The notes: generated by a model not told the origin, from the sequence alone. A stretch of 64,000 nt of DNA from Eubacteriales bacterium (GCA_030524745.1 JAUNGC010000002.1:1-64000); one strand, 5' to 3'. Shown: positions 24,525 to 34,382, counted from the stretch's first letter. Numbers and translations: made by a program.

Positions 24525-26146
24525 GGCTGCTGCACCTTTGTCAGCATCAGCCTTGGCGCAAAAGAAAAAGAAAACGCGCATCGGGGAATCGGCAGTTCGG
24601 TTGTTGCCGTAATTGCGGTGGGAATTGTCCTGACGGCGGTTTTTCTGATTTTTCAGGAACCGATTCTGACTGCTTTTGGCGCGCGGGTCAACGATGAGAC
24701 CTTCCGCCTGTCAAAAGAATATTTTTTCTGGATTACGCTGGGCATTCCGTTTTATATGTTCGGTCAGGCAATGAATCCCATTATCCGGTCCGACGGAAGC
24801 CCCAATTTTGCGATGGGGACGCTTCTGACCGGCGCTGTTTTGAATATCATCTTTGATCCGATCTGCATTTATGTGCTGAAATGGGGAATGATGGGCGCCG
24901 CCGTTGCCACCATTTTCGGACAGATCGTTTCTGCGCTTATGTCCGCAGTTTATCTGACGCGGATGAAATCTGTAAAAATGAGCGGGGACAGCTTTAAACC
25001 CCGCGCTTCTTTGCTGAAAAAAATTCTGCCTCTTGGCATTACCAGCTTTTTGTCGCAGATTTCCATCGTTCTTTCCATGGCGGCAGTGCTGAATATGGTT
25101 ACAAAATACGGCGCGCTGGATCCGATTTTCGGACAGGAGCAGTATGCCCAGATTCCCACGGCGGTCATTGGAATCGTCATGAAATTCTTTCAGATTATAA
25201 TTTCGATCTCTGTTGGCCTGGCGGCCGGCTGTATCCCGATTGCAGGATATAATGTAGGGGCGCAGCGGAATGACCGGGTGAAAGGGCTGATGAAGCTGCT
25301 GCTCGTCGCAGAATTGATTGTGGGCTTTGTTGCTTCCGCGCTTTTTTTGCTGTTTCCGCACCAGTTTATCAATATCTTCGGCGCAAAAAACGAAAGCGTT
25401 TACTATACTGATTTTGCAGTAAAGACCATACGGATCTTCCTTTGTCTGCTTCCGCTGTCCTGCTTAAATAAGGGCACTTTTATTTTCCAGCAGTCTCTCG
25501 GCAAAGCGAAACAGTCTACGGCGCTCTCCCTGATGCGGGAAATTCTCTTCGGCGTTGGGCTGCCGCTCCTTCTCCCGATTTTTATGGGCCTGGATGGCAT
25601 TCTGTTTTTCATGCCGATCGCGGATATTCTGACCGCAATCGCATCCGTTCTTATCATTGTTTATATGGGTAAGGCTCTGAACCGGATGATGAAAACTCCG
25701 GCGGCAAAGGACGGTCACGTGGAGAGCGTTGCAGAAAAAGACGCCCGTACGGATTACATTATTACGATTGGCCGTTCTTATGGAGCCGGCGGCAGGAGTA
25801 TTGGTAAAAAAGTGGCCGGGCAGTTGCATATTCCCTATTATGATTCCGAACTGCTGGAACGTGCCGCCAGGGACAGCGGACTGAGTCATAAGTTTCTGCA
25901 GAGTATTGATGAAAAGCCGGTTGACAGCAGTATGTTGTATCGTTCGGTAGGATTTGGAACGAACGACTATAAGTCCATTGCGGATCAGGCAAGGTGGATA
26001 AAGAGCGCGCTGCATATTATAACCAGCGTTCCGAAACCCGTTGGGGAGATGCGGAAGGATATGATCTTTGTATCGATACGGATTGGTTTGGCATGGAAGG
26101 CGCTGTAGGGCTTATCGTAGAGGCCGCTGCAAATAAAAAGAAATAG
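24525..26146 (+). pseudogene. Broken MATE transporter fused to a cytidylate-kinase-like domain
   Basis: The MATE homology starts in mid-protein at T-F-V-S-I-S-L-G-A-K-E-K-E-N (24534 on), lacking the first two helices. It continues through the second half (I-P-I-A-G-Y-N-V-G-A-Q) to about residue 370, then a linker and a cytidylate-kinase-like domain (I-T-I-G-R-S-Y-G-A-G-G-R-S-I-G). After A-D-Q-A the frame changes. The true end (A-A-Y-Y-N-Q-R-S-E-T-R-W-G, then Y-D-L-C-I-D-T-D) lies in another frame up to TAG at 26144, so about 60 residues are deleted with a frameshift. The open frame ends at 26108. Neither activity is expected. Confidence 0.85.
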
Positions 26147-26164
26147 TGTGAAACCGAAAAACAA

Positions 26165-26202
26165 CCAAGGAGTTGTGACGCTGAGCGGACGGCTCCTTTT
26201 GG
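26165..26202 (+). terminator. Weak terminator after the broken fusion gene
   Basis: AAGGAG (26167-26172) pairs with CTCCTT (26193-26198), running into TTTT. The stem is short with a large loop. Confidence 0.5.
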
Positions 26203-26335
26203 CATAAAAATATTGAAAAACAGAGCAACGACATGCCGTCGGGGATTTATGCGGCGGTACATTTTTCCGACACGTCGCCCGCAAGTATGGTATAGGCCTT
26301 ACCGGACAGGATATCCGGCGGCGGAAAGCTGAAAA
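26203..26335. other. Unidentified stretch, possible coding remnant
   Basis: One frame reads M-P-S-G-I-Y-A-A-V-H-F-S and then meets a stop. This faintly recalls the GyrI-like effector-binding domains of MerR/AraC regulators (P-A-G-x-Y-A-x-F). The similarity is too short to name a gene. Confidence 0.25.
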
Positions 26336-26388
26336 TTGATTTTCTGGCGGGAAAGATGTATACTATTCAATAGTTAGAAATAGCTAAC
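26336..26388 (+). promoter_or_regulatory. Promoter and operator-like dyad of the ATC-hydrolase gene
   Basis: TTGATT at 26336-26341, 17-bp spacer, TATACT at 26359-26364. A dyad GTTAG (26373-26377) - CTAAC (26384-26388) covers the expected start of transcription, a typical repressor position. The regulator is unknown. Confidence 0.65.
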
Positions 26389-26475
26389 AAAGATTCTCAG
26401 GGGACATGATTTCAGGGTTGCAGGACTGCGCCTTTTTATATTCAAAAAATGTGCCCGAAACAGGGAGAGAAAAAG

Positions 26476-27171
26476 ATGAAATACACAGTGTGCGAAACGC
26501 TGATGTGGCATGCATTGACGCCGGCGTTGTTTCGGTGGCTTGGGACGCAGAATCCAGAGTGGGATATTGCCGGTCTGAAGAGAAAAGCAAAACGTATTTA
26601 CATAGAGATGGCGACAAGAACACCGGAAATCGGCAGTCTGCGGAATAATTCTCTGCGGATCTGTTTGAGCGGCGGAATGGTCTGGCTGTCTGTTTATGAG
26701 GCTGCGGATGGGAAAATGAGTGAGGAATGCTTTTCCGGAATGGTAGAGGCGAGTATGGATGCCCCGCTGGTAAAAGGTTCCTTTAAGAGTAAGGCGAAAA
26801 CAGTGTTTACGTTGGAGGCGCAGCAAAAGCGTGCGGACAATGCCAGAAAGGGCAATGCATTGTCCGACAGTCCTTTTAACTGGAATACGGAAGTAATATT
26901 GGGCAGGGATGCAGACGAATATACCATCAATTATAGAAGATGCGGCCTTTGCGCGCTCGGACATCAGGAGGGACTGTTCCATCTGGTGCCGTATATGTGT
27001 GCGCTTGACATAATGTCGGTCCAATGGATGGGCGGTGTGCTGTACCGGACAAAAACGCTTGCCACAGGCGGGGACTGCTGTGATTTTTATATCTGCAGGA
27101 AAGGTTCTGTGTGGGACAGGCAGAAACAAAACGGCCCGGCATGCGGAGAATCACAGGGAATAGGAAAATGA
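26476..27171 (+). CDS. L-2-amino-thiazoline-4-carboxylic acid hydrolase family protein
   Basis: 231 residues. The family signature lies in the C-terminal half: C-G-L-C-A-L-G-H-Q-E-G, the Y-M-C-A-L-D segment and T-L-A-T-G-G-D-C-C-D-F. The named enzyme opens the thiazoline ring on the route to L-cysteine in Pseudomonas. Clostridial members are numerous and mostly untested, so the family name should not be read as proven activity. ATG 26476 follows GGGAG; an in-frame start at 26449 has no site. Single gene with its own promoter, convergent with the DUF4091 gene. Several cysteines and histidines could form a catalytic or metal site. Confidence 0.78.
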   Translation: MKYTVCETLMWHALTPALFRWLGTQNPEWDIAGLKRKAKRIYIEMATRTPEIGSLRNNSLRICLSGGMVWLSVYEAADGKMSEECFSGMVEASMDAPLVKGSFKSKAKTVFTLEAQQKRADNARKGNALSDSPFNWNTEVILGRDADEYTINYRRCGLCALGHQEGLFHLVPYMCALDIMSVQWMGGVLYRTKTLATGGDCCDFYICRKGSVWDRQKQNGPACGESQGIGK

Positions 27172-27209
27172 TTGCTTAAAAGTGATATTTGCTCTTATTT
27201 TGTATTGTT

Positions 27210-28790
27210 CTATCCGATCGCTTCCAGTATTTCGATTCTGATTTTTTCCAGATTGTCCGGGTCCCAGTTGAAATCGTTAAAGCGCAGAATCACTTTTTTT
27301 GCCGCATCGAAGGCCTTTTTGGGATCACGGCCGGCCAGGAGCGTCAATAATTCAAAATCCTGCGCCCCGTCTCTGGTGGCGATCATGCGGACGGAATTTT
27401 TGACGCCGTTATGCGCCGGATCGGGATAAACGATATAGCCGTCGCCTTTGATCCGCACGTCGTCGTTGAGTCCGAACCATATGTCTTCGGGGTCCCAGAA
27501 ATTGTAGCCCCAGTGCAGAAAGCCGCTGAAATGATTGACAAAGCAGCCCCAGGGAAGGACCCGGTTGTGGATCAGCGGCCAGCCCAGAATTTTGTTCGCA
27601 TAGTTTTGGTGGTGGGGTTCGCAACAATTATAGACCCAGCGCTTGTCGCCCTGTGCCAGCCGGTAATCGTAAAATTCCCGGTTCTGCTCGTAAACGTCCA
27701 CCCGCGGAATCCACAGATCCATTTCTTTTTGCAGATCATACATGGGAAGCTGATGATCGATGGCGTCCATGCAGGGGATCTGGGGCATATATTTTCTGAC
27801 CAGGTTTCTCGCGTATTGCCAGGAATCGGACTGCGCCGGTTCATCCTCGATATGCTGCAGCCACCTGTCCTGCCAGCCCATATCCTGTAAATGCGCATAC
27901 AGCGCCGACAAAAACTGCTTCATCCAGTTTTCTGTTTTCTCACTGCCGATGGGGGAAATGACAATCTGCATCCGGCCGTCCACCCGGTCCAGCATATAGA
28001 CGTCCTTTCCTTCCGTCTGAACCACCAGATGATATCCGGCGAACCATTTGACGTCCGCATATTTGTCGAACAGCGCGATCCAGCGATCAAACAATTCCCA
28101 GGAAAAGTGATAAATTCCTTCCGCATCCACAAAGGAGCCTCCATCCAGCAGCAGATCGTGGGTGCGGACAAACAGGACGTTGATCCGGTTCGCCTTCATG
28201 AGCGTTGCGATCTTCCGGTTTAAGTCCCACCACTGGTTACTGTATCGCTCGCAGCCGTAGTGATAGCGGAAGAAGTCAAGCTGATTGGGGCTGGGATAGC
28301 GAAACCAGAAATTGACGGAATTCATCCAGTATTCGGTGGCAAAGGCGGCGTTTTTGTTGGACGGGAGAAGGGCGGAGTAAACCTGAATTTCCAATTTTAC
28401 ATCATATGTCCCGTCCGTTGTCAGCGCCCGCGCCGTTTGGCTGTACCGGCCCGGGTTTGCCGTTTCGCCCGCGTATACGGTGATCCAGACGCTCTGTATC
28501 GTTTCTGCCTGCACTTCTTTTGCGGGTTCGTTTGACAGCGGGTCCTGAAAGGATTCTCTGGCAAAGCGTATGGTTTCCTGAAAATTGTAGCTGAATTTCA
28601 GGTCTGCTGCCGGATCAGAACCTTCAAAGGAAATTTTTTCGATCTTAAAATCTTTTTCGTTTTTGAAAAGAATCTGAAAGGATTCATAGCTGTTGCGGGC
28701 CATGTGGAGCGTTCTTTCGCTCCGTTTTTCTTCCGGCTCGATCGCGTCGGGCTGTACCAGACACAGCGGGCTTTGGGTCCATATTTTCAT
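27210..28790 (-). CDS. DUF4091 glycoside-hydrolase-like protein
   Basis: 526 residues. An N-terminal beta-sandwich of about 160 residues precedes a TIM-barrel-like part, with C-terminal DUF4091 signatures (W-G-C-F-V-N-H-F-S-G-F-L-H-W-G-Y-N, D-G-Y-I-V-Y-P-D-P, R-D-G-A-Q-D-F-E-L-L). D-E-P in the middle (H-I-E-D-E-P-A) may carry a catalytic acid. No signal peptide: cytoplasmic. GGAGG lies just before ATG 28790. Last gene of the leftward arm of the glycan locus; it probably trims an imported oligosaccharide together with the GH3 enzyme. Confidence 0.82.
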   Translation of the reverse strand: MKIWTQSPLCLVQPDAIEPEEKRSERTLHMARNSYESFQILFKNEKDFKIEKISFEGSDPAADLKFSYNFQETIRFARESFQDPLSNEPAKEVQAETIQSVWITVYAGETANPGRYSQTARALTTDGTYDVKLEIQVYSALLPSNKNAAFATEYWMNSVNFWFRYPSPNQLDFFRYHYGCERYSNQWWDLNRKIATLMKANRINVLFVRTHDLLLDGGSFVDAEGIYHFSWELFDRWIALFDKYADVKWFAGYHLVVQTEGKDVYMLDRVDGRMQIVISPIGSEKTENWMKQFLSALYAHLQDMGWQDRWLQHIEDEPAQSDSWQYARNLVRKYMPQIPCMDAIDHQLPMYDLQKEMDLWIPRVDVYEQNREFYDYRLAQGDKRWVYNCCEPHHQNYANKILGWPLIHNRVLPWGCFVNHFSGFLHWGYNFWDPEDIWFGLNDDVRIKGDGYIVYPDPAHNGVKNSVRMIATRDGAQDFELLTLLAGRDPKKAFDAAKKVILRFNDFNWDPDNLEKIRIEILEAIG

Positions 28791-28811
28791 GCAAACCTCC
28801 ATTCTGCGGCG

Positions 28812-30098
28812 TCAACGGCCGGGCGAAGAGAAATATTTTTTCATCAGAAGCCCGGTCTGCCCTTTCAGAAGAGCAAGACCCTCTTTTCCGATTGGATTTC
28901 CCTGTAAAAAAGCGGTCATAAAGAAGCCTTCCTGCGCGCATATTTCATCGTGAAGCGGGAAATAGGCCTTGTCCAGGAACGAAAACAGGCTGATGAGCCT
29001 TCCGCTTCCGTAATAATGGGGCGCTTCGTTGTGATAGCGTTCCACGGCGATGCAGAGTCCTTGTTTCATGGCGTCGATCAGATCTTCTTTGCTGTTGGAA
29101 CGGGAAAGGACATAGGTCATGCCGATGTTGAACCATTCTCCGTTGACCGTGCCGTGGGAATCATCGTTGCCGATTACGGAAACGTTGTTGTGGGCGCAGC
29201 AGGAATCGTGCCAGAAGGCGAGTTGCTGTGCGTTTTCGTAAGGGGTATTGCCGCCGTTGATCAGTTCCAGCGCGTCAAAGGGCCGTTCCTTTAAGAAGGC
29301 GAGGTATTGAGCGGGCGGGATGTTGTAAGCGCCGTCCACGATCCAGTTGGGATGGGCGAGAATGGACATGCCGTTGAATTCCCGGATTTTCTGAAAGGCC
29401 CAGACGCTTGCCGCATATTCAAAGTCCTCATGGCTGTCCGTCAGGGACAGCTTTTCCATAATGGCGCGGACCTCCTGCTCATAAAGATCGGGATGGTCTC
29501 TGAAAAACTGATTGACGCTTTGTTCTCCCGCGAAATTCAGAATATGGATTTTATTGCGGGGCGTATGTACCTCTTCGCCGGGAAAAAGCCGAAAATCCAG
29601 ATCCAGTCCTTCAAAGGCCCGGATCGCTTCCAGAGAAGGGGGATACTGCTCATGGTCGGTGATGGCCAGAAAGTCAAAACCGGCTTTCCGGTAATTGGCG
29701 GCCACCAGTTCCGGGGATTCTGCGCCGTCTGAACGGAAAGAATGGGCGTGCATGTTTCCGCGAAAAGGCAGCAGGCCATACAGATCCTCCCGCACGGCGT
29801 AAAAGGACAGGGTGCATAAGGTTTCGTCCCCATCCTGCACCATAACGGTGTAAGGCTGTTCGTCGCTGCAAAGATAAGAAAACGAGAGCGTGTTGTCGGC
29901 CGCGGCACAGGAAAAGACCGGATAGTCGATATGGGCGGTGTCCGCGGTGATGTGATTCATGGGGATCACAACGACGAAGTAATTTTTTTTGTCCTGAAAA
30001 AAACAGTGGCGGTCCAAAGCCCGGATCGTGATCGCAGCGTCTGTCTGAACCTGCACAACTTTGGGATAGATGTCATAAAAAGAATATACGTTTTCCAT
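28812..30098 (-). CDS. CehA/McbA-family PHP-domain metallohydrolase
   Basis: 428 residues. After an N-terminal beta domain of about 105 residues comes the PHP domain, whose metal ligands are visible in order: N-M-H-A-H-S, S-D-G, I-T-D-H-E, E-E-V-H, A-H-P-N-W and N-D-D-S-H-G. Family members hydrolyse phosphoester or ester bonds with two or three metal ions. In glycan loci such proteins are thought to remove non-sugar substituents, which is inference here. It lies between GH3 (3-bp gap) and DUF4091 (21-bp gap), so the three are one operon. Confidence 0.85.
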   Translation of the reverse strand: MENVYSFYDIYPKVVQVQTDAAITIRALDRHCFFQDKKNYFVVVIPMNHITADTAHIDYPVFSCAAADNTLSFSYLCSDEQPYTVMVQDGDETLCTLSFYAVREDLYGLLPFRGNMHAHSFRSDGAESPELVAANYRKAGFDFLAITDHEQYPPSLEAIRAFEGLDLDFRLFPGEEVHTPRNKIHILNFAGEQSVNQFFRDHPDLYEQEVRAIMEKLSLTDSHEDFEYAASVWAFQKIREFNGMSILAHPNWIVDGAYNIPPAQYLAFLKERPFDALELINGGNTPYENAQQLAFWHDSCCAHNNVSVIGNDDSHGTVNGEWFNIGMTYVLSRSNSKEDLIDAMKQGLCIAVERYHNEAPHYYGSGRLISLFSFLDKAYFPLHDEICAQEGFFMTAFLQGNPIGKEGLALLKGQTGLLMKKYFSSPGR

Positions 30099-30101
30099 TT
30101 T

Positions 30102-32288
30102 TCAATAGCCTCCTTTAACCAGAAATTCCTGATATTGTGTGCTCTCGGCATGAGGGCCGATATAAATGCGGAAGGTTCCTTCTTCTAAGGAAATGCCTTT
30201 TTGCGGAATGTAATATTCCAGCATCCGGGGAGATATGGAAAAGGCGACGGTGCGGCTCTCCCCGGGACCAAGCGTGATCTTTTGAAAGCCTTTGAGCATG
30301 CGCACGGGGCGGGAGTAAGTTCCGGCCACATCCTGTATATAAAGCTGCACGGTCTCCTCGCCGGTCCGGCTTCCTGTGTTTGTCACAACTGTGCTTGCGG
30401 TGAGGAGTTTCTGCTCAGAAGGCGCCGTACAGGTCACACTGCGGCAGGACAGGGTGACTTCCGAGTAGGAAAATTCCGTATAGGTCAGGCCGAAGCCGAA
30501 AGGATACAACGGGCCCGGCTCAATACCGATATAGCCGTTGGCAAAGGGCTGATAGCTGTTTGTGGTGTTGGGCCGCCCGGTGGGCAGATGGTTGTAGTAT
30601 ATCGGCGCCTGTCCGGTGGCTCTGGGAAAACTCATGGGAAGCCGCCCGGTGGGCGCGCACCGGCCCGTGAGAACGTCTGCAATGCCTCTGCCGCCTTCCG
30701 TGCCCGGAAACCAGGCGATCACAACCGCGCTGGAGTATCTGGCGATTTCGGTAAGAACCAGCGGCCGTCCGGTGAAAACGACGGTGACGATGGGCTTTTG
30801 GGTGTCATGGAGGGCCTTTAAAAGCGCGATCTGGTTGGCCGGAAGTTCAAGATCGGTCCGGCTTCCCGCCTCTGCGCTCATGTCAGGATGTTCCCCGATG
30901 GCCAGCACGATCTTGTCGCTTTTGTCAGCCAGTTCAAGCGCCTGGGCGATCAGGTCCGCATCGGAAGGGCGTTCTTCCTCCAGATTCCGCAGATTCCAAA
31001 GGCGGCAGCCCTGCGCGCAGGCAGCGTGTTCGCCAAACGCTTCATATAAAGTGACGCAATCCTCCTCTTTGCCGTTTACCAGTCCCCAGATGTCCAGAAG
31101 CTTTCGGCTGTCTGCATAGGGGCCGATCAGGGCGATGCGTTCGTTATTTTGTAAGGGCAGCGCCTGGTTTTGATTCTGTAAAAGAACCAGAGACTGAGCG
31201 GCGGCTTTTCTGGCAAGCTGCCGGTGTTTGCCGCACAGATGAAGTTCCTGCTCCTTTTGGGGGCTGGCGTCTTTATAAGGATTTTCAAAAAGCCCCATCT
31301 TATCTTTCAGGGTCAGAATCCGTTCCACGGCCCCATCCACCTGCGCCATGGAAACGGCGCCCGTTTCGATCAGTTTTTCCAGATGATCGTAGAAGGAGGA
31401 GGAGACCATTTCCACATCGACGCCGGCCCCGATGGACAGGGCGGCCGCCTGCGCCTGATCTTCGCAGATGCCGTGAGGGACCAACTCACAGACGGCGGTG
31501 CAATCGCTGATGACAACTCCCTGAAAATGCATAAAATCCTTTAATATCTCCTGTAAAAGACGGCGGCTGGCCGTACAGGGAACGCCGTTTAGCGTGTTGA
31601 AGCCGGGCATCAGCAGTTCGCAGCCCGCTTCCACCGCGGCCAGGAAGGGCGGCAGATAATCGTTGAACAGTTGATAATCTCCGATCTGAGCGCTGTCATA
31701 ATCCCGGCCGCCTTCCACCGCGCCGTATCCTATGAAGTGCTTGACGCAGCTTGCGATGTGCAGAGGTTTCCCGATGCCGTCGCCCTGATAGCCTCTCGTA
31801 AAGGCCGCGCTGCAGAGACTGTTTAAATAAGGATCTTCGCCGGTGCTTTCGATCACTCTGCCCCAGCGGGCGTCCCGTACCAGATCCGCCATGGGAGAGA
31901 AGGTGACGTGTACGCCGGAAACGGAAGCTTCCGCGGCCGCCACGGAGGCGCTTTCTTCTATTAAAGAAGGATCCCAGGCGGCGCCCAGACCGAGAACGGA
32001 GGGGAAGATCGTTTTATAGCCGTGAATGACGTCCGTCATGAACAGAAGCGGAATGTGATGCGCGCTTTCTTCCATATGAAGGCGCTGGGCTTCCAGGACT
32101 CTCTGTGCGCCGCAAAATCCCAGAAGTGAACCGGCGTTGGCAGACAGATGTTCGTTTTGATGGAAGCCTCTGAGAATGCCCATCAGCGTTCCGTCCGGAT
32201 TTTCTCCCCAAAGCTGCGTCATCTCCGCCGCTTTCTCCTTCAGCGTCATCTGACTAAGCAGATTCGATATATAGTCTTTTCCTAACAT
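30102..32288 (-). CDS. GH3 beta-glycosidase
   Basis: 728 residues: GH3 N-terminal barrel, GH3 C-terminal sandwich, then a fibronectin-III-like tail (about residues 640-720). Substrate-binding strings K-H-F-I-G-Y-G and G-R-D-Y-D are present. The nucleophile lies in V-V-I-S-D-C-T-A-V (Asp262), where S-D-W is usual. No signal peptide, so it acts on imported oligosaccharides. First gene of the leftward operon; AAAGGAT precedes ATG. Beta-glucosidase or beta-xylosidase are the commonest activities of such enzymes. Confidence 0.92.
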   Translation of the reverse strand: MLGKDYISNLLSQMTLKEKAAEMTQLWGENPDGTLMGILRGFHQNEHLSANAGSLLGFCGAQRVLEAQRLHMEESAHHIPLLFMTDVIHGYKTIFPSVLGLGAAWDPSLIEESASVAAAEASVSGVHVTFSPMADLVRDARWGRVIESTGEDPYLNSLCSAAFTRGYQGDGIGKPLHIASCVKHFIGYGAVEGGRDYDSAQIGDYQLFNDYLPPFLAAVEAGCELLMPGFNTLNGVPCTASRRLLQEILKDFMHFQGVVISDCTAVCELVPHGICEDQAQAAALSIGAGVDVEMVSSSFYDHLEKLIETGAVSMAQVDGAVERILTLKDKMGLFENPYKDASPQKEQELHLCGKHRQLARKAAAQSLVLLQNQNQALPLQNNERIALIGPYADSRKLLDIWGLVNGKEEDCVTLYEAFGEHAACAQGCRLWNLRNLEEERPSDADLIAQALELADKSDKIVLAIGEHPDMSAEAGSRTDLELPANQIALLKALHDTQKPIVTVVFTGRPLVLTEIARYSSAVVIAWFPGTEGGRGIADVLTGRCAPTGRLPMSFPRATGQAPIYYNHLPTGRPNTTNSYQPFANGYIGIEPGPLYPFGFGLTYTEFSYSEVTLSCRSVTCTAPSEQKLLTASTVVTNTGSRTGEETVQLYIQDVAGTYSRPVRMLKGFQKITLGPGESRTVAFSISPRMLEYYIPQKGISLEEGTFRIYIGPHAESTQYQEFLVKGGY

Positions 32289-32307
32289 AAACTATCCTTT
32301 CTTTAAA

Positions 32308-32371
32308 TTAATTAAGTTATTTAAAAATAATAGTACAAATTCAAAATAGCATGGCTTTGAAAACGTGTCAA
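32308..32371 (-). promoter_or_regulatory. Leftward promoter and operator of the GH3 operon
   Basis: On the minus strand TTGACA (32371-32366), 17-bp spacer, TATTTT (32348-32343). Downstream of the -10 box lies the operator TTAATTAAGTTATTTAA (32308-32324), an imperfect 8-1-8 palindrome. Its counterpart in opposite orientation stands at 32477. Confidence 0.75.
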
Positions 32372-32436
32372 TAAGTTAATTTTCATGAAAGCGAAAGCTG
32401 AAAAATGTATAAAATGATGAAAAATAAAAAGCAGTA

Positions 32437-32493
32437 TTGACAGATCAGTGGATAACATTTACAATCCAATTATAAATTAAATGAATTAATTAA
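32437..32493 (+). promoter_or_regulatory. Rightward promoter and operator of the importer operon
   Basis: TTGACA at 32437-32442, 17-bp spacer, TACAAT at 32460-32465. The operator TTAAATGAATTAATTAA (32477-32493) starts 11 bp after the -10 box. It matches the leftward operator in 14 of 17 positions when read on the other strand. The ROK repressor at 36220 is the natural candidate to bind both. Confidence 0.8.
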
Positions 32494-32554
32494 TGAGAGA
32501 CCAATCGGGATTCTCCTGCTTGAAAAACATACGAAAGGGTGGAACGGACAATAT

Positions 32555-33475
32555 ATGAAAGGAAAAAACGGTAACCTGTGGAAAAAGATCCGGCAGCAGC
32601 GATTTCTATTGATGATGGTGCTGCTCGGTATGATATGGCTTCTGGTATTTTGCTATTTTCCGATGTACGGCTGCCAGATCGCATTTCAGAACTACCGGAT
32701 CACGGATACGCTGGGATCGAGCCAGTGGGTCGGCCTGAAATGGTTTCAGAAGTTTTTTCAGGATCCTGTCTTTTTTCAGGTGATGAAAAATACGCTGGGC
32801 ATCAGCCTGTTAAAGCTGGTATTCGGTTTCACCGCGCCCATCGTCTTTGCACTGCTGCTGAATGAGATCAGGAACATCCGGTTTAAAAGAATCGTGCAGA
32901 CGCTTTCCTATCTGCCCCACTTTTTGTCCTGGGTCATTCTGGGCGGCATCATGATTACCTGGCTGTCGGATACGGGAGTGATTAATAAGGCGCTGATTGC
33001 GCTGGGGATTCTGGACGCGGGCGTCAGCTTCCTCGCAAAGCCGGAATATTTCTGGGGGATATCCGTGATTTCGGAGATCTGGAAGGAACTCGGCTGGGGC
33101 GCCATCATTTATCTGGCGGCCATTTCCGGCATCGATCCGTCGTTATATGAAGCGGCTGAGATTGACGGAGCGAACCGGTTTCAGCGATTATGGTATATCA
33201 CGCTGCCGGAAATATCCGGAACGATTGCGATTCTGTTCATTTTGCAGGTGGGCGGCATCATGGGTTCCAACTTCGACCAGATTTTCGTGCTGCACAATGC
33301 GCTCAATGACACGGCCAGCAATGTGATCGATATGTTCGTCTATAAAATCGGAATCGGCAACGCCAGCTATTCCTACGCCACTGCGATCGGGCTGTTCCGC
33401 TCTGTGGTTTCTCTGGTTCTGCTGCTGATTGCAAACCGGGTGAGCGGAAAACTGGAAGGAAGTTCTTTATTCTGA
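32555..33475 (+). CDS. ABC transporter permease, LplB-type
   Basis: 306 residues, six transmembrane helices. The EAA loop that docks the ATPase reads E-A-A-E-I-D-G-A-N. Y-F-P-M-Y-G-C-Q-I-A-F in the first helix region marks the LplB branch of carbohydrate uptake-1 permeases. It pairs with the YtcP-type permease at 33492 and the binding protein at 34483. No ATPase is encoded here; such systems commonly share an MsmK-like ATPase made elsewhere. First gene of the rightward operon. Confidence 0.93.
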   Translation: MKGKNGNLWKKIRQQRFLLMMVLLGMIWLLVFCYFPMYGCQIAFQNYRITDTLGSSQWVGLKWFQKFFQDPVFFQVMKNTLGISLLKLVFGFTAPIVFALLLNEIRNIRFKRIVQTLSYLPHFLSWVILGGIMITWLSDTGVINKALIALGILDAGVSFLAKPEYFWGISVISEIWKELGWGAIIYLAAISGIDPSLYEAAEIDGANRFQRLWYITLPEISGTIAILFILQVGGIMGSNFDQIFVLHNALNDTASNVIDMFVYKIGIGNASYSYATAIGLFRSVVSLVLLLIANRVSGKLEGSSLF

Positions 33476-33491
33476 AAGGATGTGCGACGCG

Positions 33492-34382
33492 ATGAAACGA
33501 AAAAGTAAACTGAAAAAGTGGAAAGCCTTCGATGTGTGTAACGTGCTGTTTATGGTTGTCATCTGTTTTCTCATGATATATCCGATCTGGTACGTCATCG
33601 TCAATTCTTTCAGCGAAGGAACGGAAGTATTAAAGGGAGGTATATACTGGTGGCCCAGAAAATTCTGTCTGGAAAACTATACGGCGGTATTTAAGAATAA
33701 GGAAATTTACACTTCCTTCGGAATCACCGTATTAAAAACCGTGGTGGGCACCGTAACCAGCGTTCTGTTCACCGCTATGGTGGCCTACGGTCTGTCAAAG
33801 CCTTATCTTGTGGGAAGAAAGTTTTTCATGATTATGGGCATTATCACGATGTTCTTTTCCGGCGGCCTGATCCCGTACTTTTTGCTGATCAAGCAATTGG
33901 GAATGCTGGACAGCTTCTGGGTGTACATCATTCCGTCTTTATTCGGATTTTACAATGCGATTATTTTTATGACGTTTTTCCGCAATATTCCGGTGGAACT
34001 GGAGGAATCGGCGCGGATCGACGGGGCGAATGATTTTGTGATCTTTTTAAAAATCATTCTTCCGGTTTCCGGCCCGGTGTTGGCCACGATCGCGCTGTTT
34101 AACGGCGTGGGACAGTGGAACGATTATTTTACCGGCGTCATTTATATCACGAATGAGCAGTGGCTGATTCCGATTCAGACGTTTCTTTATAAGATTATTT
34201 CGGAGAGTTCTTCGACGAGAATCGTCCAGAATATGCCGGCTACCGTGAGAAATTCCATGGTGACTTCCACGACGGTGAAGTATGCGACGATGGTGGTGAC
34301 GACGTTCCCGATCGTTTGTGTGTATCCGTTTTTACAGAAATATTTTGTACAGGGGATTATGGTCGGTTCCGTAAAGGGCTGA
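33492..34382 (+). CDS. ABC transporter permease, YtcP-type
   Basis: 296 residues with six transmembrane helices. The docking loop reads E-E-S-A-R-I-D-G-A-N-D, and the C-terminal Q-K-Y-F-V-Q-G-I-M-V-G-S-V-K-G ending is characteristic of this branch. AAAGGA precedes ATG 33492 by 12 bases; the upstream in-frame ATG at 33480 directly follows that site and is less likely. Partner of the permease at 32555. Confidence 0.93.
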   Translation: MKRKSKLKKWKAFDVCNVLFMVVICFLMIYPIWYVIVNSFSEGTEVLKGGIYWWPRKFCLENYTAVFKNKEIYTSFGITVLKTVVGTVTSVLFTAMVAYGLSKPYLVGRKFFMIMGIITMFFSGGLIPYFLLIKQLGMLDSFWVYIIPSLFGFYNAIIFMTFFRNIPVELEESARIDGANDFVIFLKIILPVSGPVLATIALFNGVGQWNDYFTGVIYITNEQWLIPIQTFLYKIISESSSTRIVQNMPATVRNSMVTSTTVKYATMVVTTFPIVCVYPFLQKYFVQGIMVGSVKG

